A stretch of DNA of 64,000 nucleotides from NCBI GenBank assembly GCA_030426925.1, contig JAUHXT010000001.1, forward strand, positions 1 through 64,000, read 5' to 3'. The stretch comes from Alphaproteobacteria bacterium (GTDB lineage: Bacteria > Pseudomonadota > Alphaproteobacteria > Micavibrionales > Micavibrionaceae). The first letter of the stretch is position 1; each line of letters starts with the position of its first letter. The notes under the pieces are model-generated. The model did no database searches. It was not told the origin of the DNA and saw only the letters and a program-made list of their open reading frames with translations. The translations under genes were made by a program, and so were the position numbers. This document shows positions 18,295 to 29,600 of the stretch, piece after piece.

Positions 18295-19656
18295 ATGACT
18301 ATCAAACTCCTCAAGCGTTACGGTTTAACGGCATCCTGCGCGGTTCTTCTGGCCTTATCCGCCGGACAGGCAGGGGCACAAGGAAACCCGACGGAACTGA
18401 CACTGCAGGGGGCTGTGGCAAAAGGTGTCATGACCAACCCGGAATACGGTGTTGTTGCCTCCAGCCGCCGCGCAACAGATGAAGAGCTGAGACAGGCTTA
18501 CGCCCTGTACTTCCCGTCTATTGATGCACGTGCAGATGGTGGTCTTGAATATACAGACGACCCGGTGACCCGCGGTGGTTCCGGTGAGCGTGATGAAGAA
18601 TTGTGGCGTTACGATGCCAGCCTGACCCTGACACAAATGCTGTTTGACGGTTGGGAAACAAAATATGAGAACGAGCGTCAGAAAGCCCGTGTTTTGTCTT
18701 CCGCACACCGTGTGCGTGAAACGGCCGAGCTTGTTGGTCTGAGCATTGTCGAGTTTTTCCTGGAAGTTATGCGTCAGCGCGAATTGCTGGCTATTTCCCG
18801 TGAAAACGTGGCCGACCACATTGCCATTCTTGAACAAATTCAGGACGGTGTGTCCGCCGGCCGCTCCACGCAGGCCGACCTGGAACAGGCGAAAGCCCGT
18901 CTGGCATCTGCGCGCGCGCAGGAGTCAACAATTCGCCAGCAGCTGCGCATTGCCGAATCAAACTTTAACCGCGAAGTCGGTGAAGACCCTAAAGACCTGA
19001 TATTGCCGATGGTTCCGGTTGATTCCCTGTCTCCTGACGTTGAAGAAGAGATCAAGCAGGTTTTGGCAAACAGCCCGACACTGGATATTTTTGAAGCAGA
19101 TATTGATGTTGCTTACGCAGAATACCAAGGTACGGGTTCTACACTGTATCCTCAGTTCGATTTGCAGGTAAATGGCCGTCAGGGGCATGACCTTGGTGGT
19201 GTTCAGGGGCGTGACCGCAGTGCTTCTGCGCTGGTTGTTATGAACTGGAACATGTATCGCGGCGGCGCTGATGTTGCCCGCGTGCGTGAATTTACGCACC
19301 GTCACCAGCAAGCCAAGGAAGAGCGCGCCGAAGCAGCCCGTGCGATTGAGGACGATGTCCGTCAAACATGGGCGCGTATGGTATCTTCCGGTGAACGTGC
19401 CCGCGAATTCGCAGCACAGGCTGCCGCCAACCAGGAAGTTGTCCGCGCTTACAAAGACCAGTTTACACTGGACCGCCGTACGCTTCTGGATGTTCTGGAT
19501 GCCCAGAACGAACTGTTCGTTTCCCGCAGCAACTCCATCAATGCCGAATTCTTGGAAATGTTTTCCGTATTTCGCATTCTGGCGCTGAAAGGCGAACTTT
19601 TACCTACACTGGGCGTTGCCTATCCACGTGAAAGCGGTAAAATGAATAAAGGTTAA
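18295..19656 (+). CDS. TolC-family outer-membrane channel of the type I exporter
   Basis: 453 residues. The signal peptide is followed by an AGA-QG cleavage site near residue 28, then come two homologous OEP repeats made of long helices (ETAELVGLSIVEFFLEVMRQ; QADLEQAKARLASARAQES; later the TLLDVLDAQNELFVSRSNS motif typical of TolC, LapE and AggA proteins). It provides the outer-membrane and periplasmic tunnel. The ATG at 18295 has AGGGG upstream; an in-frame TTG at 18259 is rejected. It lies between the adhesin and the ABC/HlyD genes, so it is the likely channel for that substrate. Confidence 0.93.
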   Translation: MTIKLLKRYGLTASCAVLLALSAGQAGAQGNPTELTLQGAVAKGVMTNPEYGVVASSRRATDEELRQAYALYFPSIDARADGGLEYTDDPVTRGGSGERDEELWRYDASLTLTQMLFDGWETKYENERQKARVLSSAHRVRETAELVGLSIVEFFLEVMRQRELLAISRENVADHIAILEQIQDGVSAGRSTQADLEQAKARLASARAQESTIRQQLRIAESNFNREVGEDPKDLILPMVPVDSLSPDVEEEIKQVLANSPTLDIFEADIDVAYAEYQGTGSTLYPQFDLQVNGRQGHDLGGVQGRDRSASALVVMNWNMYRGGADVARVREFTHRHQQAKEERAEAARAIEDDVRQTWARMVSSGERAREFAAQAAANQEVVRAYKDQFTLDRRTLLDVLDAQNELFVSRSNSINAEFLEMFSVFRILALKGELLPTLGVAYPRESGKMNKG

Positions 19657-19689
19657 TTCCATCCTTTATTCATATTTACAGGCTAATAC

Positions 19690-22080
19690 GTGAGCGCAGA
19701 CAAACCCAATCCGACAGTCAAACGATCAACTCCGGATAATAAACAAAATCAGGCGGCCAGTAGTCCGCCCGATTCCCATTCTTTGCCCGGTGAAGGCGAT
19801 ACGTCCGTTCCCGATCGCGAGCTGGATACACCCTTAACAAAAGAACATGAAAAAGACCCCGATGTCTGGCCGCTGGAAGCCGACCGCATTGCGATTCAGG
19901 ACCCGTTGATCGACACATTGCGGATTATGGCCGGTCATTATGGCCGCCGGACGAGTAAGGCGGCGCTAACCAGTGGTTTGCCGCTGTCCAAGAAGGGGCG
20001 TATTACGCCGACATTGTTCCTGCGGGCTGCCGAGCGCGCCGATTTACAAGCGCGGATGGCCGAACGCTCGCTCGAGTCGCTGGCGATTGCGCCAAATCTG
20101 CCCTGTATTCTGGTCCTGGAAGAAAATCAGGCCTGTATCTTGTGGGAAGTACGTTCCCCGAAAGCACAGAAAAAGCCGACGAAAAAAGGCGAGCCGGTAG
20201 AATTGCATCCGGATACGCAGTTTATTGTCCAGTTTCCGGAGACCAAAGAAGACAAACAGGTTATCTCGCTTGATAATCTGAAGGCGCTGTATACAGAGTA
20301 CGCGTTCTTTGTACGTCCGATTGCACGTACGGATGAGCGTGCCGGTCCTGCCGAAATTGATAATGCGCGCGAGTGGTTCTGGTCCGCCCTTTGGGAAAAC
20401 CGTGCGGTGTATAGCGAGGTTGTCCTCGCGGCCGTGATGGTCAATTTGTTTGCGCTGGCATCGCCCTTATTTGTGATGAACGTGTATGACCGGGTGATCC
20501 CGAACAATGCGGATGAAACGCTGTTTGTGCTGGGTGCCGGGGTTACTATCGCCTATTGTTTTGACTTTCTTTTGAAGCAGTTGCGGGCCGTTTTCCTCGA
20601 CCATGCGGGGCGCAAATCGGATGTGGTTATTTCCGCGCGGCTGTTTGAACAGATGCTGGGCATGACCATGGCCGCCCGCCCGGCGAGTGCCGGGGTGATG
20701 GCATCGCATATGCGGGAATTTGAAACATTGCGCGATTTCTTTACCTCCGCGACGATGGCCGCACTGATCGACCTGCCGTTCGTGTTCTTCTTTATTGCCT
20801 TGATTGCCGTGATTGGCGGGCCGATTGCGTTTGTACCGCTTGCGGCTGTTCCGATTGTTGTGCTGGCCGGGCTGGTTATGCAGGGGCCGCTGAAGAAGGT
20901 TATCAAAGATTCCATGATGGAAAGCGCGCTTAAAAACGCGCTGTTGTTCGAAACCGTTACCGGGCTTGAAACCATCAAAGTACAGGCCGCGGAAAGCCAT
21001 ACGCAGCGCCGGTGGGAAGAATTAACGGACAAGGCATCACGTACGGCCGTGAAATCCCGCAAAATCAATTCGTTTACTGTGAACTTCGCTGTGTTTATCC
21101 AGCAAATGTGTTCCGTGGCAGTTGTGGTTGTCGGGTATTTCCTGATCAAGGAAGCGGAATTGTCGATGGGTGCGCTGATTGCCTGTGTGATTTTATCCGG
21201 CCGCGCGCTGGCGCCGCTGGCGCAAATTGCCGGACTTCTGACCCGCTTGCAGCAATCGCGTGAAGCGCTGCTACAGCTTAATGAAATGATGAAAAAAGAA
21301 GTCGAGCGGCCGGCCGGTACACACTTTATTTCCCTGCCGAATATTAAGGGCCGTGTCGAATTCCGCGATGTCGAGTTCCATTATCCGGGGCAAAGCGTTG
21401 CCGCGCTGAACAAGCTAAGCTTTATTATCGAACCGGGCGAACATGTAGGTGTCATCGGCGCCGTTGGTTCCGGAAAGACCACGATTGAGCGTTTGTTGCT
21501 GAACCTGTTCCAGCCGGGTAGCGGATCAGTACAGCTGGACGGTACAGACGTACGGCAGATTGATCCGGGCGATTTGCGCCGGTCTATCGGCGCCGTGCAA
21601 CAAAGCCCGCAGCTGTTTTACGGTTCTGTTCGTGAAAATATTACTATGGGGCATGAAACTGCCCCTGACCGTGCGGTGTTGCGGGCAGCGGAGCTGGCGG
21701 GTGTCATGGAATTTCTGCGCGATTCACAACATGGGCTGGATACGCAGGTCGGGGAACGCGGGGAAGCCTTGTCCGGTGGGCAGCGGCAGTCTGTGGCGAT
21801 TGCCCGTGCGCTTTTGTACGATCCGCCCGTGCTTATCCTTGACGAGCCGACTGCGGCCATGGACCCGGCATCCGAAAACCGCCTGCGCAAACGGTTGCAC
21901 CACCTGACCGAAGGGCGTACGACGATTTTGATTACGCATAAAGGGTCAATGTTGACGCTGGTTGACAAGCTGATCCTGATCGACCGCGGGCGGCTTGTTG
22001 CTTTCGGTCCGAAAGATGAAGTTATTCGCAAATTGCAGGCCCGCCAGTACGGTACGGCCGCCGAACAAACGGATGTGTAA
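19690..22080 (+). CDS. Type I secretion ABC transporter, permease and ATPase
   Basis: 796 residues, LapB/HlyB class. A ~90-residue disordered N-terminus precedes a C39-like domain that lacks the catalytic cysteine, so it would bind rather than cut substrate. Six membrane helices follow (about residues 235-510), then the ATPase with Walker A GAVGSGKTT near 591, signature LSGGQRQ near 694 and Walker B ILDEPTA near 716. It energises export across the inner membrane. The start is GTG, 33 bases after the TolC-like gene. It ends two bases before the HlyD gene, implying coupled translation. Confidence 0.95.
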   Translation: MSADKPNPTVKRSTPDNKQNQAASSPPDSHSLPGEGDTSVPDRELDTPLTKEHEKDPDVWPLEADRIAIQDPLIDTLRIMAGHYGRRTSKAALTSGLPLSKKGRITPTLFLRAAERADLQARMAERSLESLAIAPNLPCILVLEENQACILWEVRSPKAQKKPTKKGEPVELHPDTQFIVQFPETKEDKQVISLDNLKALYTEYAFFVRPIARTDERAGPAEIDNAREWFWSALWENRAVYSEVVLAAVMVNLFALASPLFVMNVYDRVIPNNADETLFVLGAGVTIAYCFDFLLKQLRAVFLDHAGRKSDVVISARLFEQMLGMTMAARPASAGVMASHMREFETLRDFFTSATMAALIDLPFVFFFIALIAVIGGPIAFVPLAAVPIVVLAGLVMQGPLKKVIKDSMMESALKNALLFETVTGLETIKVQAAESHTQRRWEELTDKASRTAVKSRKINSFTVNFAVFIQQMCSVAVVVVGYFLIKEAELSMGALIACVILSGRALAPLAQIAGLLTRLQQSREALLQLNEMMKKEVERPAGTHFISLPNIKGRVEFRDVEFHYPGQSVAALNKLSFIIEPGEHVGVIGAVGSGKTTIERLLLNLFQPGSGSVQLDGTDVRQIDPGDLRRSIGAVQQSPQLFYGSVRENITMGHETAPDRAVLRAAELAGVMEFLRDSQHGLDTQVGERGEALSGGQRQSVAIARALLYDPPVLILDEPTAAMDPASENRLRKRLHHLTEGRTTILITHKGSMLTLVDKLILIDRGRLVAFGPKDEVIRKLQARQYGTAAEQTDV

Positions 22081-22082
22081 CC

Positions 22083-23507
22083 ATGGCTGATCAACAACAG
22101 AAAAAACCGGCTGCACAGCCTGCGCAAAAAAAACCGATCAAGGAACTGAAATTTGATCCGACCGGCAAGCCGCTAAAAGAAAACTCCGGCGGCGATGCGA
22201 TGGGTAAACTGCAGGCACATGCGGAAAAATTCCTGGAAGTGGATGAAGAACTGCCGTTGTCCCGGCATTTGATTTTGATCGGGACGGTCGCGTCTATTGC
22301 GATTTTGATCCTATGGGCCAGCTGGGCGAAACTGGATGAAGTAACGCGCGGGGACGGCAAGATTATCCCGTCCAGTGAAATCCAGAAAATATCATCGCTG
22401 GAAGGCGGAATTATCGAAGCAATCTTGGTGAAAAAGGGTGACGAGGTACAGGCCGGACAAACGCTGGTGCGTTTGAGCGATATTGCCGCGTCATCCGACC
22501 TTGGGTCGAACGAGCAGCGCTATCTGGGCCTTTTGGCCACTGTGACCCGCTTGCAGGCGGAAGTGGAAGGGAAGATCCCGGAATTTCCGGACGAGGTGAT
22601 GCAGGGCGTACCGCAGAGCGTGACAGAAGAGATGAACTCCTATCGCGCCAATCAGGACAAAATTGCTAACCAGACATCCATTATGGAGCAGCAAAGAAGC
22701 CAGCGGGAGCAGGAGTTGAATGAATTACGCGTTCGTTCCAGCGGTCTGAGTGGCGAGTTGCGGTTGATTCAGGACGAGAAAGCGATGATTGCGCCGCTTG
22801 TCGAGCGCGGGTCAGCGCCGCCGCAGGAATTGTTGCAGCTTGACCAGCGGATCAAGCAAAAGCAAACGGAGCTGAGCGGGGTTAATGCCGGTATTCCGCG
22901 CGCCAAGTCCGCGATCGCCGAGGCCAATGCCCGGATTGAAGAGGTCAAAGCATCAGCGCGGGCGCAATCGCAGACCGAATTGTCGGCCAAGCTAATTGAA
23001 ATGAACGCGATCAAGGAAGGTCTGGGAGGTTTGCAAGACCGGAAAGACCGGACAGAGATCAAATCGCCTGTGAACGGGTATATCAAAGACATCAAGGTTT
23101 ACACCCAAGGCGGTGTGGTTCAGCCGGGGCAGGAGTTTATCGAGATTGTGCCCAAGGATGACCAGTTGTTGGTCGAGGCACGGATCAAACCCAAGGATAT
23201 TGCGTTTTTGTATCCGGAGCAGCCGGCAGTTGTGAAAATTACCGCCTATGACTTTTCCATTTACGGCGGGCTGAAGGGCAAGCTGATTGAAATTTCACCG
23301 GACGCCATTACTGATGAGAACGGTGAGAGCTTTTATCTTGTACGAATCCAGACAGATAAAAGCGCGCTGGAACGCCGCGGAGAAGTTTTGCCGATTATTC
23401 CGGGGATGGTGGCGAGCGTCGATATTCTGACCGGTGAAAAAACGGTCATGGAATATTTGCTCAAGCCGTTTGTCAAAACGCTTGATAACGCCATGAACGA
23501 ACGCTAA
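22083..23507 (+). CDS. HlyD-family periplasmic adaptor of the type I exporter
   Basis: 474 residues: basic cytoplasmic N-terminus, one membrane helix near residues 60-80 (LILIGTVASIAILILWASW), then a biotinyl-lipoyl half-motif (VTRGDGKIIPSSEIQKISS), a long coiled coil (about 150-320) and a C-terminal beta-barrel (EARIKPKDIAFLYPEQPAVV; GMVASVDILTGEKTVMEYLL) typical of HlyD/LapC. It links the ABC transporter to the TolC-like tunnel. It starts two bases after the ABC gene stop and closes the exporter operon. Confidence 0.95.
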   Translation: MADQQQKKPAAQPAQKKPIKELKFDPTGKPLKENSGGDAMGKLQAHAEKFLEVDEELPLSRHLILIGTVASIAILILWASWAKLDEVTRGDGKIIPSSEIQKISSLEGGIIEAILVKKGDEVQAGQTLVRLSDIAASSDLGSNEQRYLGLLATVTRLQAEVEGKIPEFPDEVMQGVPQSVTEEMNSYRANQDKIANQTSIMEQQRSQREQELNELRVRSSGLSGELRLIQDEKAMIAPLVERGSAPPQELLQLDQRIKQKQTELSGVNAGIPRAKSAIAEANARIEEVKASARAQSQTELSAKLIEMNAIKEGLGGLQDRKDRTEIKSPVNGYIKDIKVYTQGGVVQPGQEFIEIVPKDDQLLVEARIKPKDIAFLYPEQPAVVKITAYDFSIYGGLKGKLIEISPDAITDENGESFYLVRIQTDKSALERRGEVLPIIPGMVASVDILTGEKTVMEYLLKPFVKTLDNAMNER

Positions 23508-23519
23508 ACCTTACATATT

Positions 23520-25505
23520 ATGGAAGCAGCGAAAAACACAATGCAGAACAGCATTACGATTACTTTGCCTGATGGTGCAACACGAGAGTATGCCGCCGGC
23601 ATTACCGGTATGGAGATTGCGGACAGCATTTCGAAATCACTGGCGAAGGCGGTGGTGGCGATTAATATTGACGGGGAATTGTCCGACCTTTCCCTGCCGA
23701 TTACGGCGGATGCGTCCATTTCCCTTATCAAGCGTGAAGATGATATCGCGCTGGAGATGATCCGCCACGACTGTGCGCACGTGATGGCGGAGGCGGTACA
23801 AACGCTTTTCCCCGGTACGCAGGTAACGATTGGGCCGTCCATAGAAAACGGATTCTATTACGATTTCGCCCGCAACGAACCGTTCAGCACGGAAGATTTC
23901 GAGGCGATCGAAAAAGAAATGCGCAAGATTGTCGAGCGCGGTGAAAAATTCGTGCGTGAAGTCTGGGGCCGCGATGAGGCGATCAAATATTTCACCGACA
24001 AGGGTGAAATGTATAAAGCCGAACTGATCCGCGATTTACCGGACAGCGAAGAGATCAAAATTTACCGTCAGGGCGCGTGGCTGGATTTATGCCGCGGGCC
24101 GCATATGCCGTCCACCAAACATGTAGGTACGGCGTTCAAGTTAATGAAAGTTGCTGGCGCGTACTGGCGCGGAGATTCATCGAAGGCGATGCTGACCCGT
24201 ATCTACGGCACGGCGTGGCGCAACGACAAAGAATTGCAGGAATACCTGACGCAGCTGGAGGAAGCGGAAAAACGCGACCACCGCAAGCTGGGTGCGGAAA
24301 TGGATTTGTTCCATATCCAGGAAGAAGCGCAGGGGTCTGTTTTCTGGCATCCGAAAGGCTTTACGATTTACAACCAGCTGGAAGGCTATATCCGTCGGCG
24401 TTTGCAGGATGCCGGGTATGTCGAGGTTAAGACGCCGCAGCTGATTGACAACAAACTGTGGGAAGCGTCCGGTCACTGGGGCAAGTACCGCGAAAATATG
24501 TTTGTCGTGCCGGATGTTGTGCCGAATACGGAAGAAGGCGGTAAAGTTTTCAAGGAAGAGCCTACAAAATTCATGGCGCTGAAACCCATGAACTGCCCTG
24601 CACACGTCCAAATCTTTAATCAGGGCTTGAAATCATACCGTGATTTGCCGTTACGTATGGCGGAATTTGGTTGTTGCCACCGAAATGAAGCGCATGGCGC
24701 TCTGCATGGCTTGATGCGCGTACGGCAAATGACGCAGGATGACGCGCATATTTTCTGTACCGAAGACCAGATTTCATCTGAGTCTCTGGCGTTCTGTGAC
24801 CTCGTCAAAAATGTCTATAACGATATGGGTTTTGACGATGTGCGCGTTGTGCTGGCTTTGCGTCCGGAACAACGTGCGGGATCGGATGAGATCTGGGATA
24901 AGGCGGAAGAAGGGTTGCGGCAAGCGTTGACGCAGGCCGGTCTGGACTTTGAAGAAGAAGAAGGCGAAGGCGCGTTTTACGGGCCGAAGGTCGAATATCA
25001 TATCCGCGATGCGATCGGGCGAAGCTGGCAGTGCGGGACATTGCAGCTCGACTTTGTTTTGCCGGAGCGGCTGGATGCGTCCTATATCGGTGAGGACGGA
25101 GAAAAACACCGTCCCGTGATGTTGCACCGGGCAATTTTGGGTTCTTTGGAACGATTCATCGGCGTAATGGTTGAAAACTATGCGGGTAAATTGCCGTTAT
25201 GGCTGGCGCCGACACAGGTAGTTGTTGCGACCATCACCGGTAAGGCCGATGCCTATGCAGAAAAACTGGTCGCAGATTTACGGGCCGAAGGTATTCGTGC
25301 GGAGATCGACATCCGCAATGAAAAGATTAATTACAAGGTACGTGAGCACAGTGTTCAAAAAGTGCCTGTCCTTTTCGTGGTCGGCGTGCGTGAAGCCGAA
25401 GAAGGCACGGTTGCCATCCGCCGGCTTGGTTCACAGGACCAGAATGTCGTGGCCGCGGATGATGCTATATCAGCCCTTGCTGATGAAGCAAAAGCACCGT
25501 TTTAG
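23520..25505 (+). CDS. thrS: Threonine-tRNA ligase
   Basis: 661 residues, class II synthetase charging tRNA-Thr. Order: TGS domain ([16 protein letters not shown]), editing domain ([20 protein letters not shown]), catalytic core with the zinc cysteine in MNCPAH and [16 protein letters not shown], and anticodon-binding domain at the end ([20 protein letters not shown]). The first ATG at 23520 and another at 23541 are both possible; neither has a clear ribosome site. The following infC is a common neighbour. Confidence 0.97.
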   Translation: MEAAKNTMQNSITITLPDGATREYAAGITGMEIADSISKSLAKAVVAINIDGELSDLSLPITADASISLIKREDDIALEMIRHDCAHVMAEAVQTLFPGTQVTIGPSIENGFYYDFARNEPFSTEDFEAIEKEMRKIVERGEKFVREVWGRDEAIKYFTDKGEMYKAELIRDLPDSEEIKIYRQGAWLDLCRGPHMPSTKHVGTAFKLMKVAGAYWRGDSSKAMLTRIYGTAWRNDKELQEYLTQLEEAEKRDHRKLGAEMDLFHIQEEAQGSVFWHPKGFTIYNQLEGYIRRRLQDAGYVEVKTPQLIDNKLWEASGHWGKYRENMFVVPDVVPNTEEGGKVFKEEPTKFMALKPMNCPAHVQIFNQGLKSYRDLPLRMAEFGCCHRNEAHGALHGLMRVRQMTQDDAHIFCTEDQISSESLAFCDLVKNVYNDMGFDDVRVVLALRPEQRAGSDEIWDKAEEGLRQALTQAGLDFEEEEGEGAFYGPKVEYHIRDAIGRSWQCGTLQLDFVLPERLDASYIGEDGEKHRPVMLHRAILGSLERFIGVMVENYAGKLPLWLAPTQVVVATITGKADAYAEKLVADLRAEGIRAEIDIRNEKINYKVREHSVQKVPVLFVVGVREAEEGTVAIRRLGSQDQNVVAADDAISALADEAKAPF

Positions 25506-25620
25506 TATAGAATGCTTGTCAGAATCGCTTGCATCGTGCCGAAAACAGCCGTATTAATGCGATATTAAGTGCTTTTGCGCTATTTTATATATTAGTTTTA
25601 ACAACTTACAGGAGATAACG

Positions 25621-26244
25621 ATCGCTAGACCAACATTCCGGCCACCACAACGAGAGGAGGAGCTGGCCCGTATTAACGACAGAATTATTGCTGATGAAAT
25701 ACGTGTCATTGATGAAGAGGGAGAAATGCAAGGTGTTATGAGCGTTGCAAAAGCGCTGAAGCTTGCTGAAGATGCCGGGCTGGACCTGGTGGAAGTTTCC
25801 CCCAATGCGAAGCCGCCTGTTTGTAAAATCCTCGACTACGGCAAATATAAATACGAACAGCAGAAAAAAGCGAACGAAGCCCGTAAGAAACAAAAAACAA
25901 TCGACGTTAAAGAAATTAAAATCCGTCCGACAATCGAAGATCACGATTACGGGGTCAAACTGCGTAATGCGCGCAGGTTCCTGGAAGATGAAAACAAGGT
26001 AAAAGTCACGTTGCGATTTCGTGGCCGTGAAATGGCGCACAAGGAACAGGCACTGGCCGTTCTTGAACGGTTTCGTGATGACCTTGCCGATATTTCCAAG
26101 GTTGACCAGGAAGCCAAAATGGAAGGCCGTCAGGCGATTATGGTTTTAAGCGCAGAAAAAAGCGTGCCGGTCAAAGGCGGCGGGGACAAGCCCCCGGTAG
26201 AGGAGCCGACGCCGGATGCTGCGCCAGAAGAAGCAAAAGAATAA
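25621..26244 (+). CDS. infC: Translation initiation factor IF-3, AUC start
   Basis: Prevents premature 50S joining and proofreads start-codon choice. The full frame is 207 residues and begins at ATC (25621): AGGAG at 25610-25614 sits six bases upstream, and the residues that follow (ARPTFRPPQREEELARINDR) are the standard alphaproteobacterial IF-3 N-terminus. The first in-frame ATG, at 25726, lies inside the N-terminal domain and would remove conserved residues. Non-AUG starts in infC are known to give self-regulation, since IF-3 discriminates against them. The end is an acidic tail after ILMVLSAEK-like core sequence. It shares a terminator with trxA. Confidence 0.95.
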   Translation: MARPTFRPPQREEELARINDRIIADEIRVIDEEGEMQGVMSVAKALKLAEDAGLDLVEVSPNAKPPVCKILDYGKYKYEQQKKANEARKKQKTIDVKEIKIRPTIEDHDYGVKLRNARRFLEDENKVKVTLRFRGREMAHKEQALAVLERFRDDLADISKVDQEAKMEGRQAIMVLSAEKSVPVKGGGDKPPVEEPTPDAAPEEAKE

Positions 26245-26245
26245 T

Positions 26246-26276
26246 AAAAAGGCCGCGAAAGCGGCCTTTGTTTTTT
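26246..26276. terminator. Bidirectional terminator between infC and trxA
   Basis: GGCCGC-GAAA-GCGGCC hairpin at 26251-26266 flanked by AAAAA and TTTGTTTTTT, a good terminator in both directions for the convergent genes. Confidence 0.9.
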
Positions 26277-26290
26277 GGTGATGTCTTTAT

Positions 26291-26608
26291 TTAAGCGACA
26301 GAGGACAGCCAGTCCGTCAATTGTGATTTGGACATGCCGCCGACTTTGGTGTCGACCAGCTCGCCGCCCTTGAACACCATCAGTGTCGGGATGCCGCGCA
26401 CGCCATATTGTGTCGGCGTATTCGGATTTTCATCGATATTGATTTTGACGATTTTGATTTTGTCGCCCAGTTCGCCGGACACTTCGTCCACGATCGGGGA
26501 CAGCGCCTTACAAGGGCCGCACCATTCCGCCCAGAAATCGACCATGACGGGTCCGTCTGATTTTAAAACCTCTGACTCAAAATCGGCGTCTGAAATATTG
26601 GAAGCCAT
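26291..26608 (-). CDS. trxA: Thioredoxin
   Basis: 105 residues with the WCGPCK active site (C30, C33), the cis-proline region RGIPTLMVFKGGE and standard length, so a general cytoplasmic disulfide reductant. AAAGGA lies upstream of the ATG. It is the last gene of the tsaE-murU-addB-addA-trxA run on the minus strand, with 85 bases after addA. Confidence 0.97.
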   Translation of the reverse strand: MASNISDADFESEVLKSDGPVMVDFWAEWCGPCKALSPIVDEVSGELGDKIKIVKINIDENPNTPTQYGVRGIPTLMVFKGGELVDTKVGGMSKSQLTDWLSSVA

Positions 26609-26693
26609 ATTGTTATCCTTTCTTTACTCTCCTATTAACATTGTCCGTGTGAGGCCTATGGTCAACCCCTTAATATTTATTCGTAAACAGGGA

Positions 26694-29600
26694 TTACAGC
26701 GTTACAGCCATTAGCCGCGGGACGTTGGTCCACAGCAAGGCGGTACGTATGGGACGGTTCGGATAGATTTTTGCCAATGCTTTTGCGTACGCTGCCATCT
26801 GGTTCCTGTATTGCGCGGGGACGCCGGATTCATCTTCGGGCGGCGGGCGGTTGGTCTTATAATCGACAATCAGGATTTCATTATCAGTGACCAGCAGGCG
26901 GTCGATTTGTCCGCTGATGAGGGTTTTATCATCCAACAAGCCTGTGACGGGCACTTCGGCCATGGAACCGGGCCCGAATATTGCCGCAAACGCCGGATCG
27001 TTCAGGATCGCAAGGATTTCTGTACGAATTTCGGCTTGTTCAGTGTCCGGCAAATTATGGGCCGGGCTTTTCAGGTATCTGTGCGCCGCTTCCTCGCGCA
27101 GGGCCGGTGAAACATCGGGAAGCATTTGCAGCAGCGTGTGTATGATATTTCCACGTTTGTAGCGGTAGTTGTCCGAGGCGGCCAACGGCGATAAAGCGGC
27201 CGGATCCGGCATGGACGGGCGGCTTGGCACCAGCGGGCGTGGCGGATCGCTTTCTTCGGGCATTGGCCTGTCGTACCAGTCCGGCAGAGGTGCCGTGACG
27301 GGCTGTTTTTTCTTTTTGTCTTCCTTGTCTTCCGGGTCTTTTGTTTGCGGGTTGTAGACGGACAGAACGCCGGTGTCAGGGTCTTCAGACACATCGGGCA
27401 GCCGCCCGAACGCATCGTGGATATAGTTGTACCAGCTATCTTCCAGCATGCCCCTTGATGGTTTTGTTCCGGCGATATACAGGCGGTCTTCAGCGCGGGT
27501 CAAGGCAACGTACAGCAGGCGGCGGTATTCATCGTCCAGCGCGGCCTCAAGTTTTTCAAATGCCTTGCGGTAGGCTTTGCACTCCCCGTCTTTGCGCGGG
27601 GTCCAAAGCGGTATATCCAGATCCGTTTTATCGGGCCATAACAGGCGCGGTGTACGCCTGCTGTTATGGGTGCGAGTGGTATCGGGCAGGAAAACGATTG
27701 GCGCCTGCAGCCCCTTGGCGCCATGAATGGTCATGATGCGCACCGCGTTGCCGGCTTCTTCCAGTTCACGTTTGATTTCGCTCCTGTTTTTGCGGAAAGA
27801 ATGGACAAAATGCTGGAGCGAGGAAAAACATTCATTCTCGCCGCTTAGGGCCATGCCCATCATTTCTTCCAGCGGGTCTAGGCTGTCGTTGCCCAGACGG
27901 GTTAAAATGGCCTTCAGGCCGCTTTCTGTACTGGCCGGGCAGGGCGTTTGCAGGATATGTGCGAAAAAATCGTATGGCGGCATGTATTTCGCCCTGCCGA
28001 TCATGCCGCGGCAATACTCCACGATCGCTTTATCCGCCTTTTCCTGTACCGATTCCCACAGGCTGCCGTTCCGGTCTATGGCCAGGGTATAAAGCTGGTC
28101 GTCATTGAAGCCGATAAACGGGCTTTTGAGCAGGGTGGCCAGTGCCAGATCATGGAACGGCAGCAAGGCGAATTCGGCTGCGACAACCAAATCCTGCACG
28201 GCCAGTGCCTCGCTTAATACCAGGCGGTCAACACCGGAGACCGGTATGTTGCGGCTTTTTAACGCCTTCACCAGTTGGCCGACAAAGGACGTACGCGTAC
28301 GCATCAGGACGAGGATATCGCCTGCGCGGACCGGTCGGTTTTGCGATTCCAGCATTTCACCGCTTTTCAGCCATCCGTCAATGGTCCCGGCGATTTGTCC
28401 GGCCAGCAGGCTGGGGGCGCTGGTGACGTCATGTATCGTTGTCGGGGGCGTCCATGGCTCTTCGTCTTCTGTTTCCTGTGCCTGTGTCAGGGGCCATAGT
28501 TCAGCATAGCCTGCGTCTTCCCGGCGGCGGGCTTCGTGCGGCAATATGTTATCGCCCAGGCCTCTTTTTGCCGCATCGGCTGCGAACACCTCATCCACCA
28601 GACGCAGGACGGTTTTTGTTGAGCGGAAGGACATAGTCATGTTCTCTTCCAGCCAATTGTTGCCTGATTCATTGATTTTGGCGGCAAAATAGGTGCGCAT
28701 GCGTTCAAATTCCTTCGGTGCTGCGCGCTGGAAAGAATAAATCGACTGTTTCTCATCGCCGACAACAAACAGGGTGCGGCCGATTTCTGATTGCCCCTGC
28801 CCACTGAAAAATTCGTGAGTCAAAATTGAAATTATTTTCCATTGCTCGGGATTTGTGTCCTGTGCTTCATCAATCAGGATGTGATCAAGGCCGCCATCCA
28901 GCTTAAATAATACCCATGAGGGTGGTACGCTCTGTCTGGTGTCCCCTTGCAGCAAGTCCAGCGTCCGGCTAATCAGGTCCTCGTAATCCAAAACGCCAAG
29001 ACGCTCCTTCTTTTTCGTGTATTCCTGCAAAATGGTGTGTCCCAGCGTCAGCAGGGCCTCGCTTGTGCGGGCGTTTCTCAGGGCGCACAGCTTGTCGCTC
29101 GTCTCCAGAATACGGTGGATTTCCGTAGCTAGCATGTCCGCAAGCGCGGGATTATCCGCCAGCAGTTTTTTATCGATAGCACGCGGTTCCTGCTTTCCGG
29201 TCATCAGGGCGGCGGCATAGTTCTCGAAGTTTTCTCTGCGCGCCGCGCTGTCAGCCTCAATCCAGTTTTGCAAGGCATCGGCCATTTTGCGGTTGTTCAC
29301 TCCCCCTTCCGATAAGGCGCGGCACAGGGGCGTTAGAGCGCCCGGCGTTTCCTCGCAAAACGCGGTGAGAATGTCACTTTCGTCCATATTGTGCGGGGCG
29401 TTCAGTGCCGCGCATAGTGCCGCGTACAGGGCAGCAGTGTCCTTATACTGGCGTAGTATTCGCCGAAGCTGCGTTATTTCCGAGCACAGGTTTTTGTTCA
29501 GAAGCTCGGTAAACTGCGATTCGCTGATGTCTCCGGCTATCAGTTCCAGCGGCTCTGTCAGGCCCAGTTCTTGAGCCCGGTGCAGAACGCTGTGGCGGGC

